Positions 37,101 to 48,500 of a DNA stretch of 64,000 bases are shown here, one piece after another. Under the pieces are notes generated by a model that saw only the letters and a list, made by a program, of their open reading frames with translations, was not told the origin of the DNA and searched no databases. The stretch is taken from assembly GCA_023333565.1 (NCBI GenBank), contig JAJKFH010002581.1:1302001-1366000 (forward strand), written 5' to 3'. Every line of letters starts with the position of its first letter. Within the stretch, counting starts at the first letter, position 1. Position numbers and translations under genes: made by a program. The DNA is from Puffinus mauretanicus (Eukaryota; Chordata; Aves; Procellariiformes; Procellariidae).

Positions 37101-39482
37101 ACCCCATGAGAATGCAATCCTATCCCCCACTCCATGAGGTACTTTTTCCATTCTCTCACTCCCAGTTTCTTCCTTTCTTCTCTTTGCATCCAAGTCAAAT
37201 GACTTTTTGGGTTACAGTGCCTGTGCTGTGTATTGGAGTGCTAGCAGTGTGAACACAGGAAAGAGAGCGCCTTCTGGTCATAATTCTGCCTCCTGACCTT
37301 TCCTGTAATAAGCCAAATTGCAGGGAATTATGGGGAAAATATGCCCATTATGTAAAATTTTTTCCAAATTTTTTTTCAGAGCATCAAGAGAAAAGTAGAA
37401 GGTATAAGTCAATTCAAATTTCAAGTTCTTGCTCCAAAACACAGATGTTAGAGCATCTCAAAGAAATGGTGTCAGGTGATTTAACTTTCTGCTTAGAGTC
37501 ATTCTCCAAACATTTTGGCTGAAGTTTTCCTGCAAAAATCCAGTCTGAAACAAATATAAGGAAGAAATATTTAGCTTGAATATGAATGCATAATTCTGGT
37601 TATATTTTTGGCACCCATGTCTGGATTATCTCACCTTCACTTCATCACAGATTGTGATAGTGTCTGGATCACAAATATACTGCATTCTGCTTAAGCAAGG
37701 ATAATTTTTCCCAAAAAAGCAGCAGAAGAAGATTGTCTTCTATGCTACTCCCCTTGGGGTGTGGGACTAGCCAAGTCTGTTCTTTACTCAGGAACTCCCA
37801 AGGAAGCCTGCGGGTGAATACATTCAGCGTCAGAGAACATTTAAGTTAACTTGCACTTCAGAGGTCATTAAAGCTTTGCTTTGGACTCATACAGTTGGTG
37901 CAAAGCTTTCTACCTGTGATCTGTAGCTGGATGAAGATACCTATACTCCAGACAATTCTCAGTTTAGAAAAAATACTGACAAAGCCCCTTGCTTTGCAGG
38001 AATGTAGGAACAGCATCTAGAACTCTCTTGAATCTAACGTATTAAGGATAATTTCTCTCACACAGTTTTCTGCTTTAGTAGCCACAGAGCCCTTTAACTG
38101 TTGGTACCAGAAACCTATAAAGTCAGCAGCAGGGCCAATGGCATGATAATAGAGGACAAATATCCTCCCCTTTTTAATATCCATTCAAACACTGCTGGTT
38201 GGTGGCTACAGGAGTTGCAAGATCTAAAGTAATGGAGAAGGAAGAAGTACAGTGCCACCATTGATTGAGTTGGTGTATCTTAGTGTAATCTCACTTACTG
38301 AAGTATTAGGAATGGCAGAAAGCTAAATCAACCTCTTGTTGGTGGGTCAAAAGTCTTGAGAATTGCGTCAAGACTTTTCTTTGAGTGACTGAAATGCTGA
38401 CGATGAGGAGCTACGACAGCAGATGGAGACCCTGTCTCTGAAATTATGTGAGATGGGTTCCAGAGAAAGTGCACCTTCCCTTGGTTATGTTTTCCTTACC
38501 TAGGGTATATTCATGCCTAAAAGTGCACTGCTTGGTTAGGTGTGGAGTTGGGCATTATCCTCCTTGATTCCCTTAAGTTCAGGCAGAGTCAGCATTTCCT
38601 TTAAATGCCCTAGTTTGTCCTCTGATCAGGAAAACTGCCCATGAAGAAAGCCTCCTCTTTCAGCTGTAGTTAATGATACTGCAGGAGTACCACCATGTAA
38701 TGACTCCTTGGCTATTTGGAAAGCTTTGTTTTGTCCTAACTGCACCATTTCCCCCTTCCACAGTGAGTGTTCTAAAGTAGGTATATCATCTTGTTGAAGA
38801 AGTTATTTGCAGCTATAGTATTCAAACTGAAATACCTAAATAGCAGCTTCTAATGACTGTAGTAAAAAAGGATAGCAGACCAAGTCTAAGACTGATTAAT
38901 AATAATTTCTACAGATGAGTAATAGTAGTTTTTGCCTTGTTGTTGCTGAGTTGGACTGTGAAGTGGGTTGGACTACTGAGTCTTCCTCTCTTACAATTTC
39001 TGGAGGGCTTATATGATTTCAGTATGAGTCTCTGCACTTTGAAAAACATTTAGAGATTTGAAATATTTATGGTCTTATCCCATAGTCTTTCCAGCACAAC
39101 AGGACATGAAAAATTCATTCATTCCTTGTGGATAAACTCCTTAGAAATGTATATATATGAATACGATACATCAGGAATGCAAGTAATACAATACTACTGC
39201 CAAGAGAGAATAATCCTAACCAGAGCACCATGTGAAAAACAATTAGTATGAAATAATGTACTTATTGTACAGGGTTTTTAAAAAAGAGTAACTCCTGGTA
39301 CATACTGAAGTTATTATAATATTAATTTATTTTTGTGCTTTGTTATAAATACAAAGTTGAACATGATATTTTCTGTTTAAGTAACCAATATAAATAGAAG
39401 CTTATGAGCAAAATTAATTTTAGGATTAATATGCTACTTTGCTGTAGAAATGAGTTCACTAATTATTATTTTCTCATTACAG
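31125..39482 (+). other. RIMS2: RIMS2 intron
   Basis: This 8.4-kb intron has no recognisable transposable element. It contains short AT microsatellites (around 32030) and a pyrimidine-rich stretch (about 36816-37200) that generates overlapping long frames on both strands. None of these frames resembles a known protein. Confidence 0.8.
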
Positions 39483-39613
39483 ATAAAACTGTGGTATGAC
39501 AAGGTTGGTCATCAGTTAATAGTGACAATATTGGGAGCAAAGGATCTTCCTTCAAGGGAAGATGGGAGGCCAAGGAATCCTTATGTTAAAATTTACTTTC
39601 TTCCAGACAGAAG
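39483..39613 (+). CDS. RIMS2: RIMS2 C2A-domain exon 1 (131 nt)
   Basis: The exon encodes IKLWYDKVGHQLIVTILGAK, then DLPSREDGRPRNPYVKIYFL and PDR, plus two bases of the next codon. The acceptor is TTTTCTCATTACAG and the donor GTAGGG at 39614. This is the N-terminal half of the RIM C2A domain: LIVTILGAKDLP is the classic C2 strand-loop, and NPYVKIYFLP corresponds to the DPYVKVYLLP motif of calcium-binding C2 domains. The aspartate of that motif is replaced by Asn, in keeping with RIM C2 domains being calcium-independent. It enters in phase 0 from either the 113-nt exon or the cassette exon. Confidence 0.97.
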
Positions 39614-42441
39614 GTAGGGTGAACAAAAAGTCAAGGAACATTTGAGTAAGAATTAGTCTGATACTCAGATGGCATGCACAGCTGAGTTTACTGGTTACAT
39701 ATATATAGAAAAATCTTACAGTTTGGAGTTTCTTTATTGAACATGCTATGTAATAGCAACATGTCTTTGAACACTAAACACAAACTCACTTTCACTGGAT
39801 ATTTTATTAAATACCAAATAGAAAAGGAAAGGTAAACATACATCATTGCATGGGGATCTGTTATTTGCAAAGAATGTTAGTGTTTTATAATGCCCTTATT
39901 TCCTATGACAGTTTTTCCAGTCTAGTGCAAAGAAAATGCTAAAAAGTTAGGTTCACAGATTTCTGGACTGATCAGTCCAGCAGTTTGGTTTGCCCCACCT
40001 TTACACAGCAAAGCAGGAACAGGATTGGCGTCTGAAACGCATAGATAGTGAGTTAAGGCTGAAGGGGACTCAGCTGCAATTTCCCAGATGCACCTTGAAA
40101 ATTTCTCCTTGAAAACCTGAAAAGCACAGGACTGATATTAATCTGGACTAGCATTATATATGCGTTTAGGGAAAATTAAACTGTGGTAGGGACCTTTATT
40201 CCTGAATAGCTCCTTCATTTTTTAGTACATGATTTTCTGCCATTTCAACTTAGGTGGTGGGAAGAACAGCAAAGGGGATAATGTGTTCCCCAGCTGTTTT
40301 TTTAATTGGTATTTCCTCAGATTGTGTCAGTAGGGGAATATGTTTAGCTTTGTTTTGTAGTGTATCAACCAAACAATTCAAAGATTTAACCTGACTCAGT
40401 GTATAAAAGATTGACCAGTGGATTGCTGAATCTATAGAATAGGATGTAACTTTACAATTTATATTTTTACATACTCTGCTTTTCCTAATAGCTAAATTGG
40501 GAAGATGCTAACTATCTCCAGTACCAATTGACTTCAGCAGGAATTGAAGCTATTCAGTATTTTGGAAGACACTATTTTTCCGCTTTCATTGTATACCACA
40601 TATAGACAAGAAAATTTTCTGTGACTGCATAATTTGCTGTATCATTGATGACAAAAAGTTTTTGGATGGATTCTCTTGGTCTTACCAATATTTGAATTGT
40701 TGGACTAGATGCTTAATTTATTCAAATTGCTGTAGTGGGTTTGGAGATGCTGAAGCTGTGCTAAACTGAGAATCAGGTCTGCTTAAATTATCTCATCTGC
40801 TTTTTCAAGATGAATAAAGCTATCAAAAATGTCTGTGCTCAGAATGCTTCACAATGTAAGTTCTAATAACTAAAAATACATAGAAGAAAAATATTTAATT
40901 AAATACTTTCAAGTATACAGATATAAAAAGTTACATACATTAAATTTTATTATGCTCTACTGGTGTTTCCCATTTATGTGAAGTATTCAGAACTTTTTCT
41001 TTAATTATTTTATGTGTTTTCTATCACTTATATAAGAATCAGCAATTTGTCTTACTGAATTGTGTTTTTTTTCTGATGTGCAAATTCATTTTTCTTTCCT
41101 TAGAGGTAAAAGCTAAGTAAGCAACAATATATTTCTTGTGTAGTAGAAAGAAACATGATAGAGGTAAAATACACTTAAATAAGTCAAGCGTTTAATTAGA
41201 TGAAGATACTGAACTCTCTTTGATTAAAAAAATTTCATTGGAAAAGCTTGTCCAATGTAACTTATTTCAGTTCTCAAGGGTAAACAAATCTTTAGTATAA
41301 TAGAAATAATTACATTATTTGCTTTAACAATGTGTCTAAACATATTATTTCTTAGTTAATATTTTAATCCAGCTTATAAGTAATAGTTCAGAAATACAAT
41401 AACTATATTACAGTTGCAAATATTAGCAAACGGACAGTATCTGCATTGCCATATTAAAAAATCTACATAAATTAGTACCATAGCTGATTATGCAACAATC
41501 AGCAGGTTTAAAATTAAGCATTGTTATGAGAACTCTTGTCAGTATTCTCAGTAGAAGGAGCATGGGTGTTTTCCAGCAAAACTTGTTTCCGTTTCCATTA
41601 GAAAATATTAATTCCTTCAAGCAGAAATATTCTGCAAAACACATTGCTTTCAACAACACCCTGGAGCCAGAGCCAGGAGTTCCATGGTAGCCTTGCATGG
41701 AGACCCCACTGGGCTCTGAAACACAAGGCCAGCCTTGTAGTCAAGATCCACCTTCAACTTGCATGGTTCCCGGGGTGGCCCAAAGGATTTTGGGAGCTGT
41801 TTTGAGAGCACTGTTCCTTCAAGGGTTGCTGGAAAAAGATGTGTAACTCATTCTCAGGGCTTCTGGTTTCCCAGCTGTGGAGCCCTTAGTCAGGAAAACC
41901 CTGTGGAGAAGGCCCTGCACTGCGCACAGCTCCCTGACCATTCCTTCATGTGGGCCAGCTGCTCCCTCCTGCTCTGCAGTTTAAGAGTCGGCCACTGGAG
42001 GACTGGAAGTTTGAGTGAACCAGCTGGCTCGTTTATCTGAAATGCAGATTTTTGCTATGCCCAATGTTGTCTGCATACATGTTCTACTTTCAGAATGTGC
42101 CTCATGGAAATCCCGTTTACAGTAGTATATTTTGCTTTATAAAATGCTGTTTCCAGAACAAACATATTAAAACATTTCTGTTTTTCAGGGAACTTCTTAA
42201 AATTGGAATTGGCACATGAACTGGAAATCACTTAACTTTAGTTTTTAATATGAAGTTCTGAATTATCCTCAATATATGTCGTGAACTTTATTTTATCTTA
42301 AAGGACTAATCCTGACATAGATTATAGTGCCCATAATACTATGAAACATACTGTTAATTTAAGATTTCCTACGTTACATGATATACTTATTACAGTATAA
42401 TGGTCTTTTGAACATTTTTAATATTTAATTGTTTTTTGCAG
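39614..42441 (+). other. RIMS2: RIMS2 intron within C2A
   Basis: This 2.8-kb intron includes a GC-richer block at about 41650-42045 that stands out from its AT-rich surroundings. I could not assign it to a known element. Confidence 0.85.
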
Positions 42442-42613
42442 TGATAAAAATAAAAGAAGAACAAAAACAGTAAAGAAAACATTGGAACCTAAGTGGAATC
42501 AGACATTCATTTATTCTCCAGTTCATCGGAGAGAGTTTAGAGAACGAATGTTAGAAATTACTCTTTGGGACCAAGCACGAGTTCGAGAGGAAGAAAGTGA
42601 ATTTTTAGGAGAG
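42442..42613 (+). CDS. RIMS2: RIMS2 C2A-domain exon 2 (172 nt)
   Basis: The exon completes a Ser codon, then encodes DKNKRRTKTVKKTLEPKWNQ, continues TFIYSPVHRREFRERMLEIT and ends LWDQARVREEESEFLGE. The acceptor is TTGTTTTTTGCAG and the donor GTACAC at 42614. KRRTKTVKKTLEPKWNQTF is the polybasic beta-4 strand followed by the conserved LEPKWNQ turn of C2 domains. LEITLWDQARVREEESEFLGE covers the third loop. Only the first loop-3 aspartate (WDQ) is present, and the other calcium-coordinating positions are Ala and Glu. The outgoing phase is 0. Confidence 0.97.
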
Positions 42614-43177
42614 GTACACAATTATTGCTAGTTATTATAGAAAAACAGTTGCTCATATATTCATCTCTAGATACAGTATTTTTGAAAAAATTATTAAATG
42701 TAGCAAAGCAAAACTTTTTAAAATCGTTGTATTTGTCCTTATTTCATTTAGTAGTAAACAAATAATGATCTCGCACTTATCACATAGTACTGATATGAGA
42801 TTCTTTCTGTGTTTGTTCTCTTTTAGTAACATCATGCACATGGTTTCTCAATTTCTTTTAGAATTTTTCGTTAAAATCCATATTATCTGTAGTTGTATTT
42901 TATCAAAATTTTGGAATGTTGCTGACTAACTTGCTACAAGATATATGAATGCTGTAAAGGTCATAATGTAATAAAGTTTTTGTGAAAAATTTTTGGTATA
43001 TTTAGTGTTGTAAAAGGCGCAGGAACTCCCTTCATATTAAAAGCAAGATTTTTATAAAACTTCAGACAAAATCCTTAACAATAAGAGAATAACAGAATAA
43101 AATTTATGAGCATACCTATTTTAAAATATTCTGTTATGTAATGCTTTCTTACTTTTAAACTTTTTTTTCTTTTTTAG
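42614..43177 (+). other. RIMS2: RIMS2 intron
   Basis: This 564-nt AT-rich intron lies between two C2A exons. It ends in a long T tract (CTTTTTTTTCTTTTTTAG) serving the next acceptor. I see nothing else in it. Confidence 0.93.
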
Positions 43178-43331
43178 ATTCTTATTGAGTTAGAGACAGC
43201 ATTACTAGATGATGAACCTCACTGGTACAAACTTCAAACGCATGATGTCTCTTCATTGCCACTTCCCCATCCCTCACCATATTTGCCACGCAGACAAATC
43301 CATGGCGAGAGTCCCACACGGAGGTTACAAA
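43178..43331 (+). CDS. RIMS2: RIMS2 C2A-domain exon 3 and linker (154 nt)
   Basis: The exon encodes ILIELETALLDDEPHWYKLQ, then THDVSSLPLPHPSPYLPRRQ, then IHGESPTRRLQ plus one base. The donor is GTAGGT at 43332. The first 20 residues are the last strands of the C2A fold (ILIELETALLDDEPHWYKL is the typical C2 ending). They are followed by a Pro/Ser-rich linker with PLPHPSPYLP and the basic RR motifs. HGESPTRRLQ joined to SKRISDSE is characteristic of RIM2 rather than RIM1 as I remember them. It leaves in phase 1. Confidence 0.96.
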
Positions 43332-44815
43332 GTAGGTTGTTAGCTTTACACACTGTGTATAGTTCATTTGAATTAATGTGTAAAGTATATAAAGTTCTTG
43401 TAGATGGGAAGCTGACAGAATTTGTGTGTTCATTTGTAGCTGTTATGAATTAGGTAATTTATGATTACTGATGAGAGTCTGACGTGCTACAAATGGTAAT
43501 ATCGAACATTGTGCAATACACCAGTTTTTTCTTATGAGATTACCTAGTTCAGATCCTGAGCTTGAGCAAATTATCTTGGTCTTTTGCAATGTGCTGTTTT
43601 TATCTTGAAGTCCTATCTTCTGTATTATGTTCATTATTTCACTGTTTAACCAAAAATGAATGTGCAGTACCTTTCTCTTTAGTTCATACTTCTTAAAAAT
43701 AAAGTGACCTGTATATAATGTCATATGTAGCTAAATTAATACCATCGCCCATTGCCTTCTTTTGATACTATTTTACGTGGTTACATTCACAAATGGAATT
43801 TCTCTTAAAATTCTATTTCGTAGAGTTTGGTATACTTGATCCACAGTAGTTTGATGTTATCAGTAGATATTTTGAAAATAGAGTATATACAATATGCTAA
43901 GAAAAATAGATACATAAGACAGTAAAGGGTGAAAATCTGTTTCCTTAATACTTCATTGTTTCTCTACTTTAACTGCTCAGTACTGTCAGTGATTTAAAGC
44001 TATCCTTCACTTCACTTAATTTTATAAAATATCAGTTGACATTGATGTAAAAAACCCTAAACCCCACAAACCAAAAACTATTTCTAAGAATTCTTTGGGG
44101 GTTTTTCGGTCATTGTATGAGAGTGTGTGTGTGCATATGTTACACCCAAACTCACAGAAACATATGCGTGTGTAGCCATGCAAGCAAGCATATTTCACAT
44201 GTTCTATGTGGATTCTCTATTAAATAATCCCCTGTATATAAGTATTTCAAGTAGTTGACAGTTTTTGTGTCTGTGCACTGGATGGTGAGAAGGATTAAAA
44301 TGCTCCATATCATAATATTATAAGATAGATACATTAACAGAGAGATACAGTGCATAGCCTTCAAGCTGTAAGATTATACTTATCCACAAAAGGAGGAAAG
44401 AAATGACAGTTAACAGGTAAGGAGTTCTGTTTCAATTCAATCCTCTTCAGTCTTCTCAAGTACCATGACTGTTGTTTAAGTAAAGTTTTTCAATTATTTT
44501 TCTTCTATATTTTCTGCCATCTTGTAACACATTTTAGGAAGTTAAATTTTCCATGTAAAATTACTTTTACAGTCCAGCTGGACATTTCAGTATCTGTTTG
44601 TATGCAAAGTTAGTGAAATTCTGGTTTTCAGGAAATATTCAGTCCTGCAAGCAAACCCTGTTTGTTTATAGTAATTCCTGTCTGTGCAACAAATAACTGC
44701 CATGAAGAATGAATAAAACAGTAACTGCTTTATTTTGGAAAAGGTTGTAGTAATACCTGACTAAAGATCTGTTCAATGATACTGACTCAAAATTTGAAAG
44801 TCAATAAGTTTTTTT

Positions 44816-44855
44816 TAATACTAATACTAATGCTAATGCTAATACTAATACTAAT
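44816..44855. repeat. Imperfect TAATAC/TAATGC hexamer repeat
   Basis: Hexamers of the form CTAATA and CTAATG alternate across about 40 bp, with the two variants arranged as a mirror-like block (A, A, G, G, A, A at the variable position). It is a simple tandem repeat in intron. Confidence 0.85.
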
Positions 44856-45417
44856 TTATTAGTGCTCAACTGAACAATCTTGTATGCCTGTCTGGAAATG
44901 TAGAGGGAAGGATTTATTAAAACTTCTGGTTTGGTGAAACACTAAGATTTGGTGTAGAAGACCTGCTTTTCAATGAAGATGATTTAGCCTGACTGTTCCC
45001 AGAGTGGTACTTTGACAACTTGAGGTTCTAAAAACTTCAGCCAAATAAGCAGTGTCAGACGTTCACTGTGATTGCTGGAGAATTCACATACTCCTACAAT
45101 AAATTATATTATTTGCATTTGTACTGAGATCAGGATCCCATAAAGAAGGATTTTCTCTAGTCTCCTGGTAATATATGCACTTCTTGAATCCTTGTGTGTC
45201 ATCAATAATTTTCAGTTTAAACAGATAGTTTTACATGTACAGAACAAGGTCTCTTGGAATTAGAATCTCTCCTTTTTGAGGACTGGAAAAGCATCCAAAT
45301 GGAAATTTAGCATCTGGTCAGAGCTCTGCAATGGTAGCAGGATCCATTTAGGAATTAAAAAAACAATTTTTTTTTAAATTGATGTCACACCTGTGAAATG
45401 GAAATAAAAGTATTTCT

Positions 45418-45556
45418 TGATGTCCAGAGAGGTGGTGGAATATCCTATTGGAGATATCCAGAACTCTATGGGACAAGCAATGCAATGTAAGCTGGCCAGG
45501 CCTGAAACAGGCGTTGCACCAGATGACCTCCAAAAAGCCCTTCCCAACCTAAACCT
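45418..45556 (+). repeat. Diverged CR1 LINE 3' fragment
   Basis: CCAGAGAGGTGGTGGAATAT corresponds to the CR1 motif encoding PREVVE. GGAGATATCCAGAACTC, CCAGATGACCTCCAAAAAGC and CCTTCCCAACCTAAACCT follow in the right order for the end of ORF2 and the 3' UTR. The octamer tail is absent or degraded. Several indels show it is old. Confidence 0.8.
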
Positions 45557-48500
45557 CATCACGAGGGGACTGGTGAAGGGCAGACAGCACATCTTATGAC
45601 TGTTTGCCTTCACTAAGTAAAATATTTATAATATATTAATAACATATAGAAGTCTGATTCTTTTACTTTTTTTTGGAGGTTTCAAAAGAATATTAAGTTA
45701 AACTTAGTGTCTTAGTTTCTTGTGTCTGAAGCTCTTTTTGTATCTTTCAATAACAACTCTTCTATATGATGAAACAGAAGATATTATCCAGTGGCATATT
45801 ACGACAATGTGGAAAAAATCTCCAGAATGAAGGCAAGGCATGTCTAGCGAGTCTGTCTATCTTTTTCAAAGTACATCTTAGAACACTTACTGTGCTGTTA
45901 CACAGTAGGCTGATTTCAATTTCTGGGGCTGCAAAATCTGAGCAGTTCAGTCCTCCCACCTTCTGTTCATTTCTGTGATGCCTCTATGTATAGAATTAAT
46001 GAGTACAATATGAAGTACTTTATTGCATGCCCCCAAAAATTGTTAGTGTGAGAAATAACAGGAGAGAGATTTTGAATTACAAGGTTGTTTATTGTTTGTA
46101 TAAATACACATCTACACATCAGAAATGTTTAATTTCTTATCTTCATGATTGCCAAGTTGCTATAAATACATATATTTCAAGACAATACTTAGATGTTATT
46201 CTCCGAAAGTAGTTTAAAAGAACCACCTACATTTACCACTTACTTCTATTCTCTTTTTAATATCACTGAATTGTAGTGTTCCTGACGAAGAGCAGACTGC
46301 CAGCCCTGAAGACTGAACTCCTATATTTACATATAGCCAGTAGCAAAGTGCAAGCTTCCCACAGAGCCCCATATGCCATTTTTCAGTAACCAGGTTTCAG
46401 AGAGAGTAGGTTAGTTTCTACATATATTTATCTCTCAATAACTTTGAGTGGGCACTATGTTGTGGTACAGACTGATCTAAGCCAGCTGTCCACCTTCTCT
46501 TGCCCAATCCTCTGATCCATACAATCCATTAACTTCCTAGAGATGAAGGATCATTACCATGCTTTTTCCTTAGTATTTTTGGAATAGAATTTTAGAATTT
46601 TTTATTTAGAAAATGGAATTAATGCAGAACATAGGATTGTGACTTACTAGGTCTTTCAGCTAATTGTATTTCAGATTTTCAGAAACTGACTGGTTTTTAT
46701 CCAATAAGTATATTTTAAGCTTTTTCTTATGTGAAATGTGAGGTAATGAATAGGTCTATTTTAATTATCGTGCTGAACTTTTGAAATGAATTTTTAAAAT
46801 GGCTTCATTTTTGCTAACATTTGACATAAAAGCAGCCATACATTAAGAATTCCAGACAGCATTAACTAGAATTACAGACAAACTGAAGTTCTTTTTATAT
46901 TGCCTCTGAAAAGAGATTGTAAACAGAAAATTAAAGATTATTTTTAAAAAGATTTGGGAATTTCTGCTGTTGGTTAGGCCACAGTATTATTGTTCCATCT
47001 CACATTAGGTAAAAGGCTTACTACAGATTACATGGAAAATTGAATGTTCGGTTCATAGTTGTTAGGATCAATGGGATGGAAGTTATTGTTAGTATTACTA
47101 TGCATTGAAAACTGATAGAGAAATCAAGAAAGGTTTATTCCATGGAACTGGAAATCAAAAATTACTTTCTCTCCATGTAGCCCAGAATACAGAGATAACA
47201 GACATCAAATTGGATCTGAGACATTCTTATTCAATCTTTTACAGTTATGTCCATGTAATGTGTGCATTTGTGCAGTGTGAGCTGGTACCGTTTAGTTGAT
47301 AAAGAATACTGGGTTATTGTGTATTTTGAAGAACAACAATTGGTTTTAGTTCTATATTGACTCTGAATTTCTTTTAGAAGCAGGTTTTACTTCAAGTATT
47401 TTAAGAATTTCCCAATTAATTAGGATTAAAAAGTAACTGACACTAGTTTTCTAAGTCAGATTTTGCAGCTTTAAAACCTAGCTATCTGAATTATTGATCT
47501 GCAGACTACAGAGAGTGGGTGTACAGTGTAGATAACAGCTAAATGCCAACACAAGGGAAGAAATGTGAAAATAACAGTAAAACCAGACATTTTCAGGTCT
47601 CTAGTTACAGCATAGGTATGTACAGCAGTGGTAGGAGAGCTTTTAATTGCCATGAGAATGCACAATATGGTTTGAAAAAGAAAAGTGAAGTTTTATATTT
47701 TGAGCATCGTCAGTAAGAGGAAAGTAGTAAATCTATGTCAGATAAACTCTGCTGAAAACAAAGTCTAAGAGATTTTAGAAATGACAGTGTTTGGAAATCA
47801 ACATATAGAAGACCAAAATGCTGGATCATACTGTATTTTTTCAAAACTGAACACCAGAAAAATCAGTCAGGATCAAAATAATTGTAAATAAATAGGCTGT
47901 GAAGTAGCTTTCTTTTAAAGGGAATTTGACTTTCATTACTTTTAGAATTAAAGTCATCAATGACTCCATTCATTGAGTTTCATTATTCTTAAGGCATATA
48001 AAAAAAAATCTGGAGGGAGAGAAATTATAGTAATGAGTATTTAAACTGTGGGGACAAAAATTGAGTACAGTTATGTTCCATGAAAAAATCTGCATATAGT
48101 GTGCAAAAAACTGTATATAACATTCCTTTTCTGAATTTTATTTATTCATTCAGATGGGAATAAAAAATTCTATAATGCATAAGCAAAGTGTTTTGAATCA
48201 CATGAAAAGTTTTTGTCATCTTCTTTTGTCAGTTTTGTATATTTTCCCAAGTCATTTCTGGGACGATACTGAGACTTTAACATATTAAAAATTATTACAT
48301 CTGACTAGAAGAACCAAATTGATAGGCTGAATTCACAAATAAAGGAATATTGCTTATTAATTTTTGAAAAACATTTTTAGATGGACTTGTCCTTGCTGGG
48401 TGCTGAGGTTTTTTTTTTGAAAGTTCTGTGGCTGTACCATCAAATCAGAGTTGAATGTTATAACTGTTAATTCAAGCCGTCTCTTCCATTATGTAAATGT

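Noticed and set aside
36816..37252. Overlapping 97- and 134-codon frames in pyrimidine-rich sequence
   Set aside because: Phe/Ser/Leu-rich composition follows from a T/C-rich intron stretch with few stops; two overlapping frames are equally open.
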